Under the pieces are notes generated by a model. The model had not been told where the DNA came from and did not search any database. It worked only from the letters and a program-made list of their open reading frames with translations. Shown piece by piece: positions 24,627 to 34,761 of a DNA stretch of 64,000 nt (within the stretch, counting starts at the first letter, position 1; the number at the start of each line of letters is the position of its first letter). The stretch lies in contig NZ_OY762555.1 in the NCBI RefSeq assembly GCF_963666015.1, positions 2,480,001 through 2,544,000 of the forward strand, given 5' to 3'. Source of the stretch: an uncultured Sphaerochaeta sp. (GTDB lineage Bacteria; Spirochaetota; Spirochaetia; Sphaerochaetales; Sphaerochaetaceae). The position numbers and the translations under genes are program-made.

Positions 24627-26087
24627 ATGGAGGCGCTTAAAAAGGTGAAGGAAGTGGGGCTTTCCATTCTCCCCGTCCTCTTGTTGGTAACGGTACTCCA
24701 TTTCTTTGTAACTCCACTTGGCGAAGGGATGCTCTCTTCCTTTCTCATCGGTGGGGTGCTGATTATTCTCGGGCTATCCCTATTCTTGCTTGGTACTGAT
24801 ATCGGTCTTATCCCAATCGGAGAGAGAATAGGATCTGCGGTAACGAGAAAAAAGCGGCTCTCCCTGTTGTTGGTTACCGCTTTACTGGTGGGTATGGCAA
24901 TTATCTTTGCTGAACCGAATATCAGTGTCTTGCTCGAGCAAGTCTCGTTGGTAGCTCCCTCCTTTTCTCCTCTCTCCATGCTTTTATCCATAGCTCTGGG
25001 TGTTGGCCTTTTTCTGATGATTGCAATGGTCCGTGTGATCCTACATATCCAGCTGAAGTGGGTCTATGCAATCAGCTATCTTCTGCTCCTTGTGCTAGGA
25101 ATATTCAGTAAACCTGAATTCCTGGGTATTGCCTTTGACAGTGGTGGGGCTGCAACCGGTCCTCTTGCTGTTCCTTTTATCATGGCACTTGGGGTAGGTA
25201 TTGCCCACGTGCAGAAAAGCCAGACGGATGCAGATAGCTTCGGCTATGTTTCCTTGGCTCTTATCGGCCCTACGATGGCCATGTTGGTTTTTTCACTCTT
25301 CAGTAGAGATGGCAATTCAGCGGTACAAAGTACATCCTCGGTACCACAAATACAACCATTCCTCTCGCTTTTTGCACCAAGCACACAGCAGGTACTCTCT
25401 TCCTTGCTTCCACTGGTTGTGTTATGCATCCTCTACCAGATATTCCTGGTGAGAATGCCAGCCAGGCAGTTGATTCGTATGGCATTTGGTTTGGTGTATG
25501 CCAGTCTTGGCCTCATCCTGTTTTTTGTTGGGGTGAATGGTGGGTTTATCCCAGTCGGTTACCAGATTGGTTATCAGCTTGGTCAGCTCAATGAGAATCT
25601 ATTGCTGTTATTTGGACTGGTTATCGGTGCGGTTACAGTACTTAGTGAGCCATCGGTAGCCGTTTTAATCGATCAGGTACAGGAGATAACCCAAGGGCAT
25701 CTGAGAAAGCCAATAATGCTCGCAGCCCTCTCGATCGGAGTAGGGGGGAGTGGTCTAATGGCCATGATCCGTATCATACACAGTCTTCCTATCTGGTACT
25801 TCCTGGTTCCTGTCTATGGGCTTGCAGTGCTGCTCTCTTTCCGGGTTCCGGACCTTTTTGTAGGCCTTTCCTTCGATAGTGGGAGTGTAAGCTCAGGCCC
25901 TCTGGCTTCTACGTTCATTCTCAGTTTCGCCGTAGGAGCCTCTACCTCAGTAGGGGGAAACCCAGTCAGTGATGCATTTGGGATTATCATTTTTGTCTCC
26001 ATGACACCGGTGGTGATAGTCCAACTCTTAGGCTTGCTCTACAAACGAAAACAAGCCAAGCTGAAAAAAGGAGGAAAAGGACAATGA
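24627..26087 (+). CDS. DUF1538 integral membrane protein, internally duplicated
   Basis: 486 residues from ATG 24627 (AAGAGGA upstream). About 12 hydrophobic helices in two homologous halves. Each half has an acidic loop AEP/SEP motif (IIFAEPNISVL; VLSEPSVAVL) and the DUF1538 signature FDSGG..TGPLA (near residue 170) repeated as FDSGSVSSGPLA near 420. The duplicated design suggests a transporter or channel. The adjoining, 4-base-overlapping PII-like gene suggests its activity is gated by a small-molecule sensor, as SbtB does for SbtA; substrate unknown. Confidence 0.8.
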   Translation: MEALKKVKEVGLSILPVLLLVTVLHFFVTPLGEGMLSSFLIGGVLIILGLSLFLLGTDIGLIPIGERIGSAVTRKKRLSLLLVTALLVGMAIIFAEPNISVLLEQVSLVAPSFSPLSMLLSIALGVGLFLMIAMVRVILHIQLKWVYAISYLLLLVLGIFSKPEFLGIAFDSGGAATGPLAVPFIMALGVGIAHVQKSQTDADSFGYVSLALIGPTMAMLVFSLFSRDGNSAVQSTSSVPQIQPFLSLFAPSTQQVLSSLLPLVVLCILYQIFLVRMPARQLIRMAFGLVYASLGLILFFVGVNGGFIPVGYQIGYQLGQLNENLLLLFGLVIGAVTVLSEPSVAVLIDQVQEITQGHLRKPIMLAALSIGVGGSGLMAMIRIIHSLPIWYFLVPVYGLAVLLSFRVPDLFVGLSFDSGSVSSGPLASTFILSFAVGASTSVGGNPVSDAFGIIIFVSMTPVVIVQLLGLLYKRKQAKLKKGGKGQ

Positions 26088-26680
26088 GTAGCTTGTTGTT
26101 GGCAATTGTAGGAGCAGGAAAGGCAGATTCACTCATGCAACTTGCAAAAGAGTCAGGGAGCAGTGGGGGTACAATTCTCAGGGGACGTGGCACTGCCTCA
26201 AGCTCATTGCTCTGTCTCTTGGGCCTAGGTGATGCAGACAAGGAAGTGTTGCTTACCTTGGTTGATGATGGAGTTGAACAAACAGTTTGGGATGCCCTTT
26301 CAAGATTTCCCCATACCAGAGGACTGCTTGCATCTGTTCCTGCAAGCAGGAATGAAGCGCATCCAGTTGTGAAAGAGCATGCATTTGACTTGGTATATAT
26401 GATCTGTGCAAGCGGCTTTGCTGATGACATCATGGCTGCAGCCCGCAAGGCAGGGGCCGGAGGTGGGACGATCATTGAAGGAAGGGGAACGGCAACCTCG
26501 GAGGATATCGCTTTTTTCTCAGCATCCTTGGTTCCCGAGAAAGAAATGCTCATAATCCTCCTTCCTCACACAGAACGAGATGCGGTGCTGGAGTCAGTAT
26601 CAAAGCTTCCCTTCTTACAGGAAGAGGGAAGCGGTATAGCCTTTAGTGTTCCAGTACAAAAGGTTGCTACACTCAGATAG
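26084..26680 (+). CDS. Tandem PII-like regulatory protein
   Basis: 198 residues made of two PII-like halves. GGTILRGRGTA at 28-38 is repeated as GGTIIEGRGTA near 127-137, each on the loop that normally contacts nucleotides. Classical PII proteins are ~112 residues and trimeric; a fused double form would trimerise differently. It lacks the Tyr-51 uridylylation motif. Translationally coupled (ATGA) to the DUF1538 membrane protein and so probably its regulator. Confidence 0.75.
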   Translation: MSSLLLAIVGAGKADSLMQLAKESGSSGGTILRGRGTASSSLLCLLGLGDADKEVLLTLVDDGVEQTVWDALSRFPHTRGLLASVPASRNEAHPVVKEHAFDLVYMICASGFADDIMAAARKAGAGGGTIIEGRGTATSEDIAFFSASLVPEKEMLIILLPHTERDAVLESVSKLPFLQEEGSGIAFSVPVQKVATLR

Positions 26681-26710
26681 TGTTGGTCTGAGGCTATACA
26701 TAGCTAGGTT

Positions 26711-26720
26711 GTATCAGTAC
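26711..26720. promoter_or_regulatory. Distal half-site of a candidate asd operator
   Basis: GTATCAGTAC, the exact inverted copy of GTACTGATAC at 26840-26849. About 120 bases of AT-rich, promoter-like DNA lie between them. Confidence 0.35.
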
Positions 26721-26830
26721 TATGCAAACACAAAAAAAGGGTTCACTATCTTGAACTTTGTGTTAATATAATAACATTCTGTTAAAAAATGTAATTATTT
26801 GTTATTAAACTATTGCGCAAACTCTGAAAA

Positions 26831-26849
26831 ATCAGTACCGTACTGATAC
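26831..26849. promoter_or_regulatory. 8-1-8 dyad upstream of asd, candidate operator
   Basis: ATCAGTAC-C-GTACTGAT, a perfect dyad 47 bases before asd. A second half-site lies at 26711. The regulator is unknown. Confidence 0.45.
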
Positions 26850-26893
26850 ATTAGTGAAGAAAACGGATACCAATCCGGTTAGGAGATCCCTCG

Positions 26894-27913
26894 ATGGAGA
26901 AGAAAATTAAAGTTGCCGTAATGGGTGCCACAGGTGCAGTTGGACAGGTTTTTATGTGGATGCTTGCAGATCATCCTTGGTTTGAGCTCGCGTATGCAAC
27001 AGCATCAGCTTCTCGTGTCGGATTGAAGTATGCTTCCACAGTGCACTGGGTCATGCCATTTGAAATGCCCAAGAAAATCAGGGACGTGGAAGTAAAGGAA
27101 TTTAATATTGAAGCAATGCAGGAGGAGGGGGTGCAGATTGTGTTCTCCGCCCTTCCCGCTGAGGTTGCCAGTGAAGCTGAGCCACAGCTTCGAGATAATG
27201 GATTCTTTGTCTTCTCGAACGCGGCTTCTATGCGTTATGATCCCAATGTTCCCATTCTTATCCCGGAAACCAATATTGAACAGCTTGATCTTGTACAGGC
27301 ACAAGGATATCCGCAGAAGGGTTTTGTGGTAACCAATGCCAACTGCGTCACCACAGGGTTGGCAATGGCTCTGGCCCCACTACGGAAATATGGTATCAAG
27401 AATATCATGTTGCACAGCTACCAAAGCGTCAGTGGAGCAGGTTATCCAGGTCTCTCTTCCTTCGATATCACCGATAACTGTATTCCCTTCATCAGGGGAG
27501 AGGAAGAGAAAATTGAGAAAGAGATCAAGAAGATCCTTACCATTGATCCTGAGGTATACTGTTTCACCGTTCGTGTACCGGTCATGTTTGGACACCTTGA
27601 AGCTGTATGGTTGGATCTGGAGCAGGATGTTGAGGTTGAAGACATTGTCAAGGATTGGGCAGATTTCAAGAATGTACCAGACCTTCCCTCCACCGCAGCA
27701 CAGCCTGTTGAATATGGTGCAGATCCCACCTTCCCGCAGCCCAAGTATGCCTTCTGGGGGAATCCCAGTGGAATGGTGGTGTACACCGGCCGCTTGAAGA
27801 AGAAGAATGGAAAGATCGGATTCCTCTTGATGGTCAACAACATCGTAAAGGGCGCAGCTGGTGGTTCAATCCAGAATGCTGAAGCCTTTGTGAAGAAGTT
27901 CGGCCTTATTTAA
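26894..27913 (+). CDS. asd: Aspartate-semialdehyde dehydrogenase
   Basis: 339 residues, ribosome site AGGAG. Converts aspartyl phosphate to the semialdehyde with NADPH, the branch point to lysine/diaminopimelate, threonine and methionine. N-terminal NADP fold GATGAVGQVFMWML (10-23); catalytic cysteine in NANCVTTG (near 151); substrate motif SYQSVSGAGYPG near 175-186; base in the HLEAVW region near 235. The sequence is of the archaeal/fungal type rather than the Escherichia type. Monocistronic, with a dyad-containing leader and a terminator behind it. Confidence 0.9.
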   Translation: MEKKIKVAVMGATGAVGQVFMWMLADHPWFELAYATASASRVGLKYASTVHWVMPFEMPKKIRDVEVKEFNIEAMQEEGVQIVFSALPAEVASEAEPQLRDNGFFVFSNAASMRYDPNVPILIPETNIEQLDLVQAQGYPQKGFVVTNANCVTTGLAMALAPLRKYGIKNIMLHSYQSVSGAGYPGLSSFDITDNCIPFIRGEEEKIEKEIKKILTIDPEVYCFTVRVPVMFGHLEAVWLDLEQDVEVEDIVKDWADFKNVPDLPSTAAQPVEYGADPTFPQPKYAFWGNPSGMVVYTGRLKKKNGKIGFLLMVNNIVKGAAGGSIQNAEAFVKKFGLI

Positions 27914-27933
27914 ACAGCCCATCATGCACTCCA

Positions 27934-27974
27934 AGAGCTCCCGTTCTCAATTGAGGATTGGGAGCTCTGTTTTG
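27934..27974 (+). terminator. Intrinsic terminator after asd
   Basis: AGAGCTCCC (27934-27942) pairs with GGGAGCTCT (27960-27968), with an inner CTCAA/TTGAG hairpin; GTTTTGTTT follows. Confidence 0.85.
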
Positions 27975-28031
27975 TTTCCTTTACTTGTGGAAACCATGCA
28001 GAATTTCTACTATACAGAGTAAGGAGACATC

Positions 28032-28529
28032 ATGAGGGAGTATTGGGATCTCTATGACCATGCAAGAAAGCCTCTGGGAAGAATTCACCAGAGAGGCATC
28101 CCCCTAGGTGAGGGTGAGTATCATGTTGTGGTTTCAGTTTGGACCGTGAATCAGGATGGAGAAATACTCATCACCCTGCGCTCTGAAGAGAAGGAACTAT
28201 TTCCCGGGCACTGGGAGAATACAGCAGGATCGGTAATGAGGGGGGAGACCAGTTTGGATGCTGCGCTGCGGGAACTGCGGGAAGAGACGGGCATTGAAGC
28301 TTCCCCAGAAGAAATCACCTGCTTGGGGACCGTGCTCAAAGTAGCTTCATTTGTCGATATCTTTCTGGTGAGAAAAATGCTTGATCCCAATTCCATTCAC
28401 TTGCAGAAAGGAGAGACCATTGCCTACCGTTGGGTTTCCTACGATGAGTTGAAAGAGATGGACAGACAAGGCAAGCTTGCCTTTCCACTTTTCTCTCCTT
28501 TCCAGGCGGCAATGGAAAACGAATGCTAA
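28032..28529 (+). CDS. Nudix hydrolase (Idi/YfcD-like)
   Basis: 165 residues. Starts MREYWDLYDHARKPLG, typical of the YfcD/isopentenyl-diphosphate-isomerase-like Nudix group. The Nudix box lies near residues 67-89 (G-x5-E-x7-REL-REETG). This group hydrolyses or isomerises diphosphate substrates; without the Idi catalytic Cys/Glu context an isomerase role is uncertain, though carotenoid genes lie 25 kb away. Overlaps the convergent U32 gene by 4 bases. Confidence 0.8.
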   Translation: MREYWDLYDHARKPLGRIHQRGIPLGEGEYHVVVSVWTVNQDGEILITLRSEEKELFPGHWENTAGSVMRGETSLDAALRELREETGIEASPEEITCLGTVLKVASFVDIFLVRKMLDPNSIHLQKGETIAYRWVSYDELKEMDRQGKLAFPLFSPFQAAMENEC

Positions 28530-30745
28530 GCATTCACAACGGTAGTGATGCAATCCTCTACGATAACCCGATACCGTTGGTTATCACCCTTCACATACCA
28601 TGATCCCCTATGAGGACATCCCTCGCAACTTAATCGCAGTGAGTCATGGCGAAAACATGATCGGCTGATGAACAGCGGCGGACTGAATGCATCATCCACT
28701 ACAGTGGGAATGAATGGCCAGAACTCTGTATCTGTCTCTTTTCGTTCCATCCAAAGATAGCCACCCAGCATCTTTAATCCAAACGTGAGGGCTAGGTTTG
28801 CGGCCTCGCTGTTTGCCAGGTATAGATAGATATCAAAGAAGCAAGGCAGTTGATGATCCCTGAAATATGCAATCTGACCCAAGTTGTTCAATCCAAAGGA
28901 GACTGAATCCAGAAGATTCTCTTCCTTCATTCTTGCAACAACCTTGTCCAAATCAATAAAGAATGCATCCTCATTGAACATAACAGGACTTAAGGGTAGG
29001 TAATAGTGATCCTCATGGTTGAAGAGCAAGGAAGCAAGTGGCTGATCTGCCTGTGCGAGAGTCTTCAGATCGAGGTAAGGGATTTTCTGTGCAGTAAGCA
29101 ACAGGGACCGTAAAGGTAACTGCTTCATTGCTAGTTTCTCGGCAATGGGCTTACGAACTAGACTCTTGGTAAGCTCCTGGGCTAGCGTCCGGTCAAGAAG
29201 ATCATACCAGTCACGTCTGATTGTCTTCAAAGCTGAGAGAGGTAGGAATATCTGCTCAAGTGGAAGCTGTGTATTATTCACGAAGTTGATGGAGCCAAGG
29301 GTGAGGAAAGAGGTATCACTTTGGCTGAAGATGGAAACAACATTGGCCTCAGTCTCTTGGGGTTTACGAGCCTCGCTCGTGGGAATTTCGTATGTCGCTT
29401 CACCAAATGGGCATTGAATCGACAACAAGCCCTCTTCCAGGGTAAATGTCATGTCTACAGGATGCTTGCTGAGAGGAAGTGCCTCACTGATTAGGGCAGG
29501 ATTCTGGTCATGTCGGCTAATCAGGTAAATGAATTCACCGGTGTGTGGACGGGGAGCATTGGCCGGTAGTGGTATTGCCACCGACTCGCCTTCATAGGCT
29601 TCAGTTATACTCCTGCCTCTTTGGTCTATCAAGGTGTTTATACCAAATTTGATGGTATCGATCGGTTGCCTCTGGCTTCTGATGAAGTACATTAATCCAT
29701 CTCGGAGTGCTACATCGGTGAGCAGGGTAACCATGACTGAATCACTCTTAACCAGTGTGATCTTTGCTGCCTTGATGCCACGATGCCCAGGGTAGCTTGT
29801 ACTTCCGAGGGTAGGGGCTCTCCTGATGGTGAAGTCTTGTTTCTCTCGTCCATAGGAGGCCAACCAACCAGAGGTCTGTCGACGGGAGAAGACCACTGAG
29901 AGAGCCTCTTCCAGCTCTTCAGCGCTATCATCTCCATCAAGGACCGCACGGTAGTACCTTGCTGCCAAACCGGTATAGGCAGGGCTTTTCATCCTCCCTT
30001 CCACCTTAAGGCTTTCTATACCCAACTCTTCCAGTTCCTTTGCAACAGGACCTGCTTTCATGTCACTCATGGAGAAGAACCAACCATCCTTGACTCCTTG
30101 TGGGATTGGGGAATGCGCACTCGGCACAGCACTGTCATGTTCAACAGTGAAGTAGTTCCTGCATATCTGGGCACAGCTCCCCCTGTTTGCACTTCTGCCA
30201 CAGAGTTGTTCGCTGGCCGTGCAGAGTCCTGAGAAGCTATAGCAGAGGGCGCCGTGGATGAATACCTTCAGTTCCACATCCTTACACGCTTCACGAATTC
30301 GCTTGACCTCCTGGAACGTCAGTTCCCTTGCAAGCACCACTCGTTCGAATCCAAGGCGAACCAGTTCTTGTACACCGGCGATGGTATGTACAGCCAGCTG
30401 GGTACTTGCGTGGAGAGAGAGGTTAGGGGCGTAGGTTTTCACAAGGTTGATCAAGCCTAGGTCCTGGACGATGATGCCGTCACAGCCGATGAAGTCAATA
30501 TGCTTGAGTGTCTTGTATGCCTCATCCAGTTCTGATTCTTCAATGAGCGTATTTACGGTAACATAGATTTTTTTCCCTTCAGTAAGCGCAACTTGGCGAA
30601 GCTTTGCCAAGTCCTCGAAGGTAAAATTGGTGGCGTTTGCACGAGCGGAAAAACTTTTCAGCCCGAGATATACAGCATCTGCCCCTTCTTTGAAGGCCGT
30701 CAGTGCTGATTGCAGGGATCCTGCGGGAAGTGCGAGTTCTGTCAT
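28526..30745 (-). CDS. U32-family peptidase/RNA-modification protein with DUF3656
   Basis: 739 residues from ATG 30745; a TTG at 30781 overlapping the previous stop is the alternative. N-terminal TIM-barrel of U32 (LALPAGSLQSALTAFKEGADAVYLG) with the cysteine signature GALCYSFSGLCTAS and later CGRSANRGSCAQICR, which in characterised members (RlhA/TrhP) holds an Fe-S cluster for tRNA/rRNA hydroxylation. A long C-terminal part matches DUF3656-type U32 proteins and ends with a CEGC motif. Substrate not predictable. Follows the transporter gene closely. Confidence 0.8.
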   Translation of the reverse strand: MTELALPAGSLQSALTAFKEGADAVYLGLKSFSARANATNFTFEDLAKLRQVALTEGKKIYVTVNTLIEESELDEAYKTLKHIDFIGCDGIIVQDLGLINLVKTYAPNLSLHASTQLAVHTIAGVQELVRLGFERVVLARELTFQEVKRIREACKDVELKVFIHGALCYSFSGLCTASEQLCGRSANRGSCAQICRNYFTVEHDSAVPSAHSPIPQGVKDGWFFSMSDMKAGPVAKELEELGIESLKVEGRMKSPAYTGLAARYYRAVLDGDDSAEELEEALSVVFSRRQTSGWLASYGREKQDFTIRRAPTLGSTSYPGHRGIKAAKITLVKSDSVMVTLLTDVALRDGLMYFIRSQRQPIDTIKFGINTLIDQRGRSITEAYEGESVAIPLPANAPRPHTGEFIYLISRHDQNPALISEALPLSKHPVDMTFTLEEGLLSIQCPFGEATYEIPTSEARKPQETEANVVSIFSQSDTSFLTLGSINFVNNTQLPLEQIFLPLSALKTIRRDWYDLLDRTLAQELTKSLVRKPIAEKLAMKQLPLRSLLLTAQKIPYLDLKTLAQADQPLASLLFNHEDHYYLPLSPVMFNEDAFFIDLDKVVARMKEENLLDSVSFGLNNLGQIAYFRDHQLPCFFDIYLYLANSEAANLALTFGLKMLGGYLWMERKETDTEFWPFIPTVVDDAFSPPLFISRSCFRHDSLRLSCEGCPHRGSWYVKGDNQRYRVIVEDCITTVVNA

Positions 30746-30777
30746 GTTCCTAAGGGTAGTGGTGTGCTCCTTCTCTG

Positions 30778-32130
30778 TCAATCTGAAGCCATTCGACGTC
30801 GGTGGAGCTCCTCGACAATCTGGTGATGCTTTTCCTCACTCAGCGGGTAGAAGAGGATTGGGATAATACCGAATATACTGGCGAGAAATGGGAGTAGGGT
30901 GGTAAGGCTATGGATTCCCCAAAGGGTTGAACTGCTCTGTGCCATATTGGGAATATATCCAACCAATGAGAGGGTGGATGCAATGATGATCGAAGTGACA
31001 GCTGCGGTAAGCTTTGCAAGAAATGTCTGGCTGCTGAATATGGTGCCTTCATTGCGTTTCCCGCTCTTCAGCTCACCATATTCGATGGTGTCAGCAATCA
31101 TGGCGGTCTGGATTACCTGTGGGCTTGCCATTCCGATCGAACTGATACAGTTGAAGAACAATAGTACAAAGAAGTTGTTCCAGCCGGTAAGGAAGAATCC
31201 CAGGCTTCCTGCAGCAAAGATGACGTAGTAGATAATACAAGCGCGCTTCTTGCCAACTTTGCTGGTCAGGTAGGGGACCGTTGCAATCCCTATAAGGATG
31301 AAAGGTATGTTGATCCCAGCAAGCAGGGTATAGAGCAATTCATTCTGGAGGTTGTATTTTGCATAGTAAATCAGCATGGAGAGTTTTCCTGTCTGCGCGA
31401 TACCGGTGAACAGTCCACTCAGAATAACAAGCAACAGTGGCTTGTTGGCCAGAAATACCTTGGGGATTTCGGAAAATTTGGGCCTTTCCTGTCCATCGGC
31501 ATAGACACGCTCCTTCACGAACAGGAAAGCGATAAGGAAGCAGATGACCGTGAGCAGGGCATACATCAGGCTTGTCATCTGGTAGCCACGCTCCGGTTTC
31601 CCTTCCACCGAGAAGAGAAGGATTAAGGGCTGTGTTGACAAGGTTGCCACGGCAATGGCAACGGTCGCCATGAAACGCGGGTAGACAACTATGCTGCTTC
31701 TTTCCTTGGTGTCCTCGCTTATGGTACTGCTCATTGCCCAAAAGGGGACATCACTGGCCGTGTAAATCATGCCAAAGCTGATGTAAGTGAACGTTGCCCA
31801 AGCAATCTTTCCTGCGGGTGAGAAATTTGGTGCACTGAAGGCAGCAACGGCAAAAGGTACAAAAAGAATAGGGGTGAACAAGAGATAGGGGCGGAATTTT
31901 CCCCAGCGGGAACGCGTACGGTCAGCGATCATTCCCATAAGAGGATCGTTGACTGCATCCCACATCCGGGCAAGTAGAAGAATCATTCCTGCTGCTGCGG
32001 GGAGGAGACCAAATATGTCTGTATAGAAGAACAGCAGGAAGTTTGCCATAAGATTGTAGAGCATGTTCTGCCCAAAGCAGCCGAATCCATAGGCAAACTT
32101 TTCCTTCTTTGGTACTTGCTTCGATTCCAT
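30778..32130 (-). CDS. GPH-family sugar:cation symporter (MFS)
   Basis: 450 residues from ATG 32130; an upstream extension to 32373 is open but lies over the divergent gene's start and is not protein-like. About 12 membrane helices. The GPH motif DAVNDPLMGMIADRTRSRWG lies near residues 50-70. These symporters import glycosides, melibiose or glucuronides with Na+ or H+. Divergent from a cyclic-nucleotide-binding gene with 96 bases between. Confidence 0.85.
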   Translation of the reverse strand: MESKQVPKKEKFAYGFGCFGQNMLYNLMANFLLFFYTDIFGLLPAAAGMILLLARMWDAVNDPLMGMIADRTRSRWGKFRPYLLFTPILFVPFAVAAFSAPNFSPAGKIAWATFTYISFGMIYTASDVPFWAMSSTISEDTKERSSIVVYPRFMATVAIAVATLSTQPLILLFSVEGKPERGYQMTSLMYALLTVICFLIAFLFVKERVYADGQERPKFSEIPKVFLANKPLLLVILSGLFTGIAQTGKLSMLIYYAKYNLQNELLYTLLAGINIPFILIGIATVPYLTSKVGKKRACIIYYVIFAAGSLGFFLTGWNNFFVLLFFNCISSIGMASPQVIQTAMIADTIEYGELKSGKRNEGTIFSSQTFLAKLTAAVTSIIIASTLSLVGYIPNMAQSSSTLWGIHSLTTLLPFLASIFGIIPILFYPLSEEKHHQIVEELHRRRMASD

Positions 32131-32226
32131 AGCAGAAAGTCTACCACAGAAATTGCAGGTTGCAAGCTTCCCTTGTGCTGTTGTCACAGGTAATAGTATA
32201 CTTGTTAGTAGGAGAGGAGGTCGCCC

Positions 32227-32775
32227 ATGAGTGATACACACGATGACAAACACCCGGTATTCGAAGTTCAGAAGGGAACCATTATCTATGAACAGGGTTC
32301 GCCCTGTTCCACCATGTTCCTTCTGAAAAGTGGTACTGTCGGGTTGTACCTGAACTACCATACACCGCAGCAATTTCAGCTTTTCGAGATATCCAAGCCC
32401 AATTCCAGCTTAGGAGAGATGGGATTATTTGAGCAGGAACCACGCAATGCCACAGCTGTTGCTCTCAGTGATTGTCAGCTGGTAGAGATTTCCCAGGAGA
32501 GTTTCCCTGCTTTTATTGCCTCACACCCTGAAGCCACAAAGCAGATCATTCTTGATCTGAGCCAGCGGTTCAAGATGGCGATTCAGGAAGTGAGAAACAG
32601 CCAGCAGATCATTTTGGAAAGTCTGGAAGCATTGAAAGAGGCACAGGCGAACAAGAAGGATAGCTTGAAGGAACGGATCCGGAAGATCTCCGATTACCTG
32701 CTTGATATTCCTGAAGATGTTCCTCCTGAGCTCTACCTAAGCTTCAATTCACGCTTTCACGGTACTATGTTCTAA
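32227..32775 (+). CDS. Cyclic-nucleotide-binding domain protein
   Basis: 182 residues. A single cNMP-binding beta-roll (about 12-120): KGTIIYEQGSPCSTMFLLKSG, then the binding-cassette region GEMGLFEQEPRNATAVA. A helical tail (130-182) has no helix-turn-helix, so it is not a complete CRP-type factor. The nucleotide-binding Arg is present (EPRNATAVA). Ribosome site GGAGG. Possible partner-binding sensor. Confidence 0.8.
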   Translation: MSDTHDDKHPVFEVQKGTIIYEQGSPCSTMFLLKSGTVGLYLNYHTPQQFQLFEISKPNSSLGEMGLFEQEPRNATAVALSDCQLVEISQESFPAFIASHPEATKQIILDLSQRFKMAIQEVRNSQQIILESLEALKEAQANKKDSLKERIRKISDYLLDIPEDVPPELYLSFNSRFHGTMF

Positions 32776-32904
32776 AAAAATGGGAAAATATTATGAAAAA
32801 CATAGCCCATTATATTGCTAAAGATTGGAAAATCAGTAATATAGGGTGAACACATTTCCTCTGATTGTAGTGAATTGTGCATCCCTATTATGAAGGAGTA
32901 GTCC

Positions 32905-34734
32905 ATGAACGTCGCAGATCTTACGCATTCTGGGCTCAAGCAGTGGATTCTGGATTTTGCAGAACTCACGACCCCTGAAGAAATCGTCATTGCCGATGGT
33001 AGTGCCGCCCAGTACGACGAATTGGTTGCACAGCAGATTGCTGGTGGCTATTGCGTACCCCTGAATCCTGAGAAGAAGCCTGGTAGTATTGCTTACAACT
33101 CAGACCCTTCTGATGTTGCTCGCGTTGAGAACAGAACTTACATCGCAGCACAGAATAAGGAAGCAGCAGGGCCGACCAACAACTGGATTGACCCAGTTGC
33201 CTTGAAAGAGACCATGACCGGTCTTTACCGCGGTTGCATGAAGGGACGCACCCTCTATGTTATTCCTTTCTCAATGGGTCCTGTTGGCTCCCCAATTGCT
33301 AAGATTGGTGTTGAGCTTACTGACAGTGCCTATGTTGTCATCAATATGATGATCATGACCCGTGTTGGTGAAAAGGTCCTTGAGGTGCTCGGAACCGATG
33401 GTGAGTATGTGCCTTGCTACCACTCTGTAGGTAAGCCACTTGCAGAAGGTGAGAGTGACAATGGCCAGTGGCCTTGTGCTCCCATCGAGCAGAAGTACAT
33501 CTCCCACTTCCCAGAAACCCGTGAGATCTGGTCCTTTGGCTCAGGTTACGGCGGGAACGCACTGCTTGGCAAGAAGTGCCTTGCACTGCGCATTGCATCA
33601 GTCTTGGCTCATGACGAAGGTTGGCTTGCAGAGCATATGCTCATCCTCAAGATAACCAGTCCTGAGGGCAAGAGCAAGTTTGTCGCAGGTGCATTCCCTT
33701 CCGCATGTGGAAAGACCAACCTCGCAATGCTTGTTCCGACCATCCCAGGTTGGAAGGTAGAGACCGTTGGTGATGACATCGCTTGGATGAAATATGGTTC
33801 CGATGGACAGCTGTATGCGATCAATCCAGAAGCTGGATTCTTCGGTGTTGCACCAGGAACTTCTGATGATTCCAACTATAACGCAATGGTCAGTGCATCC
33901 AAGAACAGTATCTTCACCAACTGTGCCCTCACAGAGGACAACGATGTTTGGTGGGAAGGTATTGGCTACGATGCCCCAAGCAAGTTGATCGACTGGCATG
34001 GCAATGAGTGGATCCAGGACAAGGGAAACAAGGAGCAGAAGACTGCTGCACATCCCAATGCCCGCTTTACCGCTCCTGCAGCCCAGTGCCCAAGTATTGC
34101 AAGTGAATGGGAAGACCCGAAGGGTGTGCCCATCAGTGCAATCCTCTTTGGTGGAAGAAGAGCTCATACCGTTCCTCTTGTTCACCAGAGCTATGACTGG
34201 AACCACGGTGTATTCCTCGGCTCCATCGTTGGGTCTGAGATCACCGCAGCAGCCCTCGACCTCAAGGTTGGTACCATCCGCCGTGATCCGTTTGCTATGC
34301 TTCCCTTCTGTGGATACAACATGGGAGATTACTTCCAGCACTGGATCAACGTTGGTAAGGCTGCAAAGGACGAGAGCAAGCTTCCCAAGATTTTCTACGT
34401 CAACTGGTTCCGAAAGACCGAAGACGGCAAGTGGCTCTGGCCTGGATTTGGTGAAAACAGCCGCGTCCTGAAGTGGGTCTTTGAGGCCTGTGATGGGACT
34501 GCAAAGTCTGTTGATACCGCAATCGGTACCATGCCTACAGCTGATGCAATCGACCTTCCTGAAGGCGTGAGCGAAGAGGATATGAGAGAGCTTCTCTCTG
34601 TCGATGTAGATGGTTGGCTCAAGGAAGTCGAAGACGTCCGCACCAATCACTACCCGAAGTTTGGTGATCATCTGCCAAAGGAACTTTCCTCTTTCCTCGA
34701 CCAACTCGAGGCAAAATTGAAAGCTGCCAAGTAA
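32905..34734 (+). CDS. pckG: Phosphoenolpyruvate carboxykinase (GTP)
   Basis: 609 residues, full length for the GTP-dependent family. Interconverts oxaloacetate + GTP and PEP + CO2 + GDP. The P-loop with reactive Cys is [13 protein letters not shown] near 264-276; metal and substrate sites are in [15 protein letters not shown] and [12 protein letters not shown] segments. In anaerobic fermenters it often runs toward oxaloacetate for succinate formation. Codon use is strongly biased, consistent with high expression. Own terminator. Confidence 0.95.
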   Translation: MNVADLTHSGLKQWILDFAELTTPEEIVIADGSAAQYDELVAQQIAGGYCVPLNPEKKPGSIAYNSDPSDVARVENRTYIAAQNKEAAGPTNNWIDPVALKETMTGLYRGCMKGRTLYVIPFSMGPVGSPIAKIGVELTDSAYVVINMMIMTRVGEKVLEVLGTDGEYVPCYHSVGKPLAEGESDNGQWPCAPIEQKYISHFPETREIWSFGSGYGGNALLGKKCLALRIASVLAHDEGWLAEHMLILKITSPEGKSKFVAGAFPSACGKTNLAMLVPTIPGWKVETVGDDIAWMKYGSDGQLYAINPEAGFFGVAPGTSDDSNYNAMVSASKNSIFTNCALTEDNDVWWEGIGYDAPSKLIDWHGNEWIQDKGNKEQKTAAHPNARFTAPAAQCPSIASEWEDPKGVPISAILFGGRRAHTVPLVHQSYDWNHGVFLGSIVGSEITAAALDLKVGTIRRDPFAMLPFCGYNMGDYFQHWINVGKAAKDESKLPKIFYVNWFRKTEDGKWLWPGFGENSRVLKWVFEACDGTAKSVDTAIGTMPTADAIDLPEGVSEEDMRELLSVDVDGWLKEVEDVRTNHYPKFGDHLPKELSSFLDQLEAKLKAAK

Positions 34735-34761
34735 GCAGAAGATATAGCATTGTTTCAAATT

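Noticed and set aside
26681..26893. Lysine riboswitch upstream of asd
   Set aside because: The stretch is too short and AT-rich and lacks the multi-stem core; only protein-type dyads are seen.
30778..32373. Long form of the GPH transporter starting at 32373
   Set aside because: The extra 81 residues lie over the divergent gene and do not look like a transporter N-terminus; MESKQVPKK at 32130 does.
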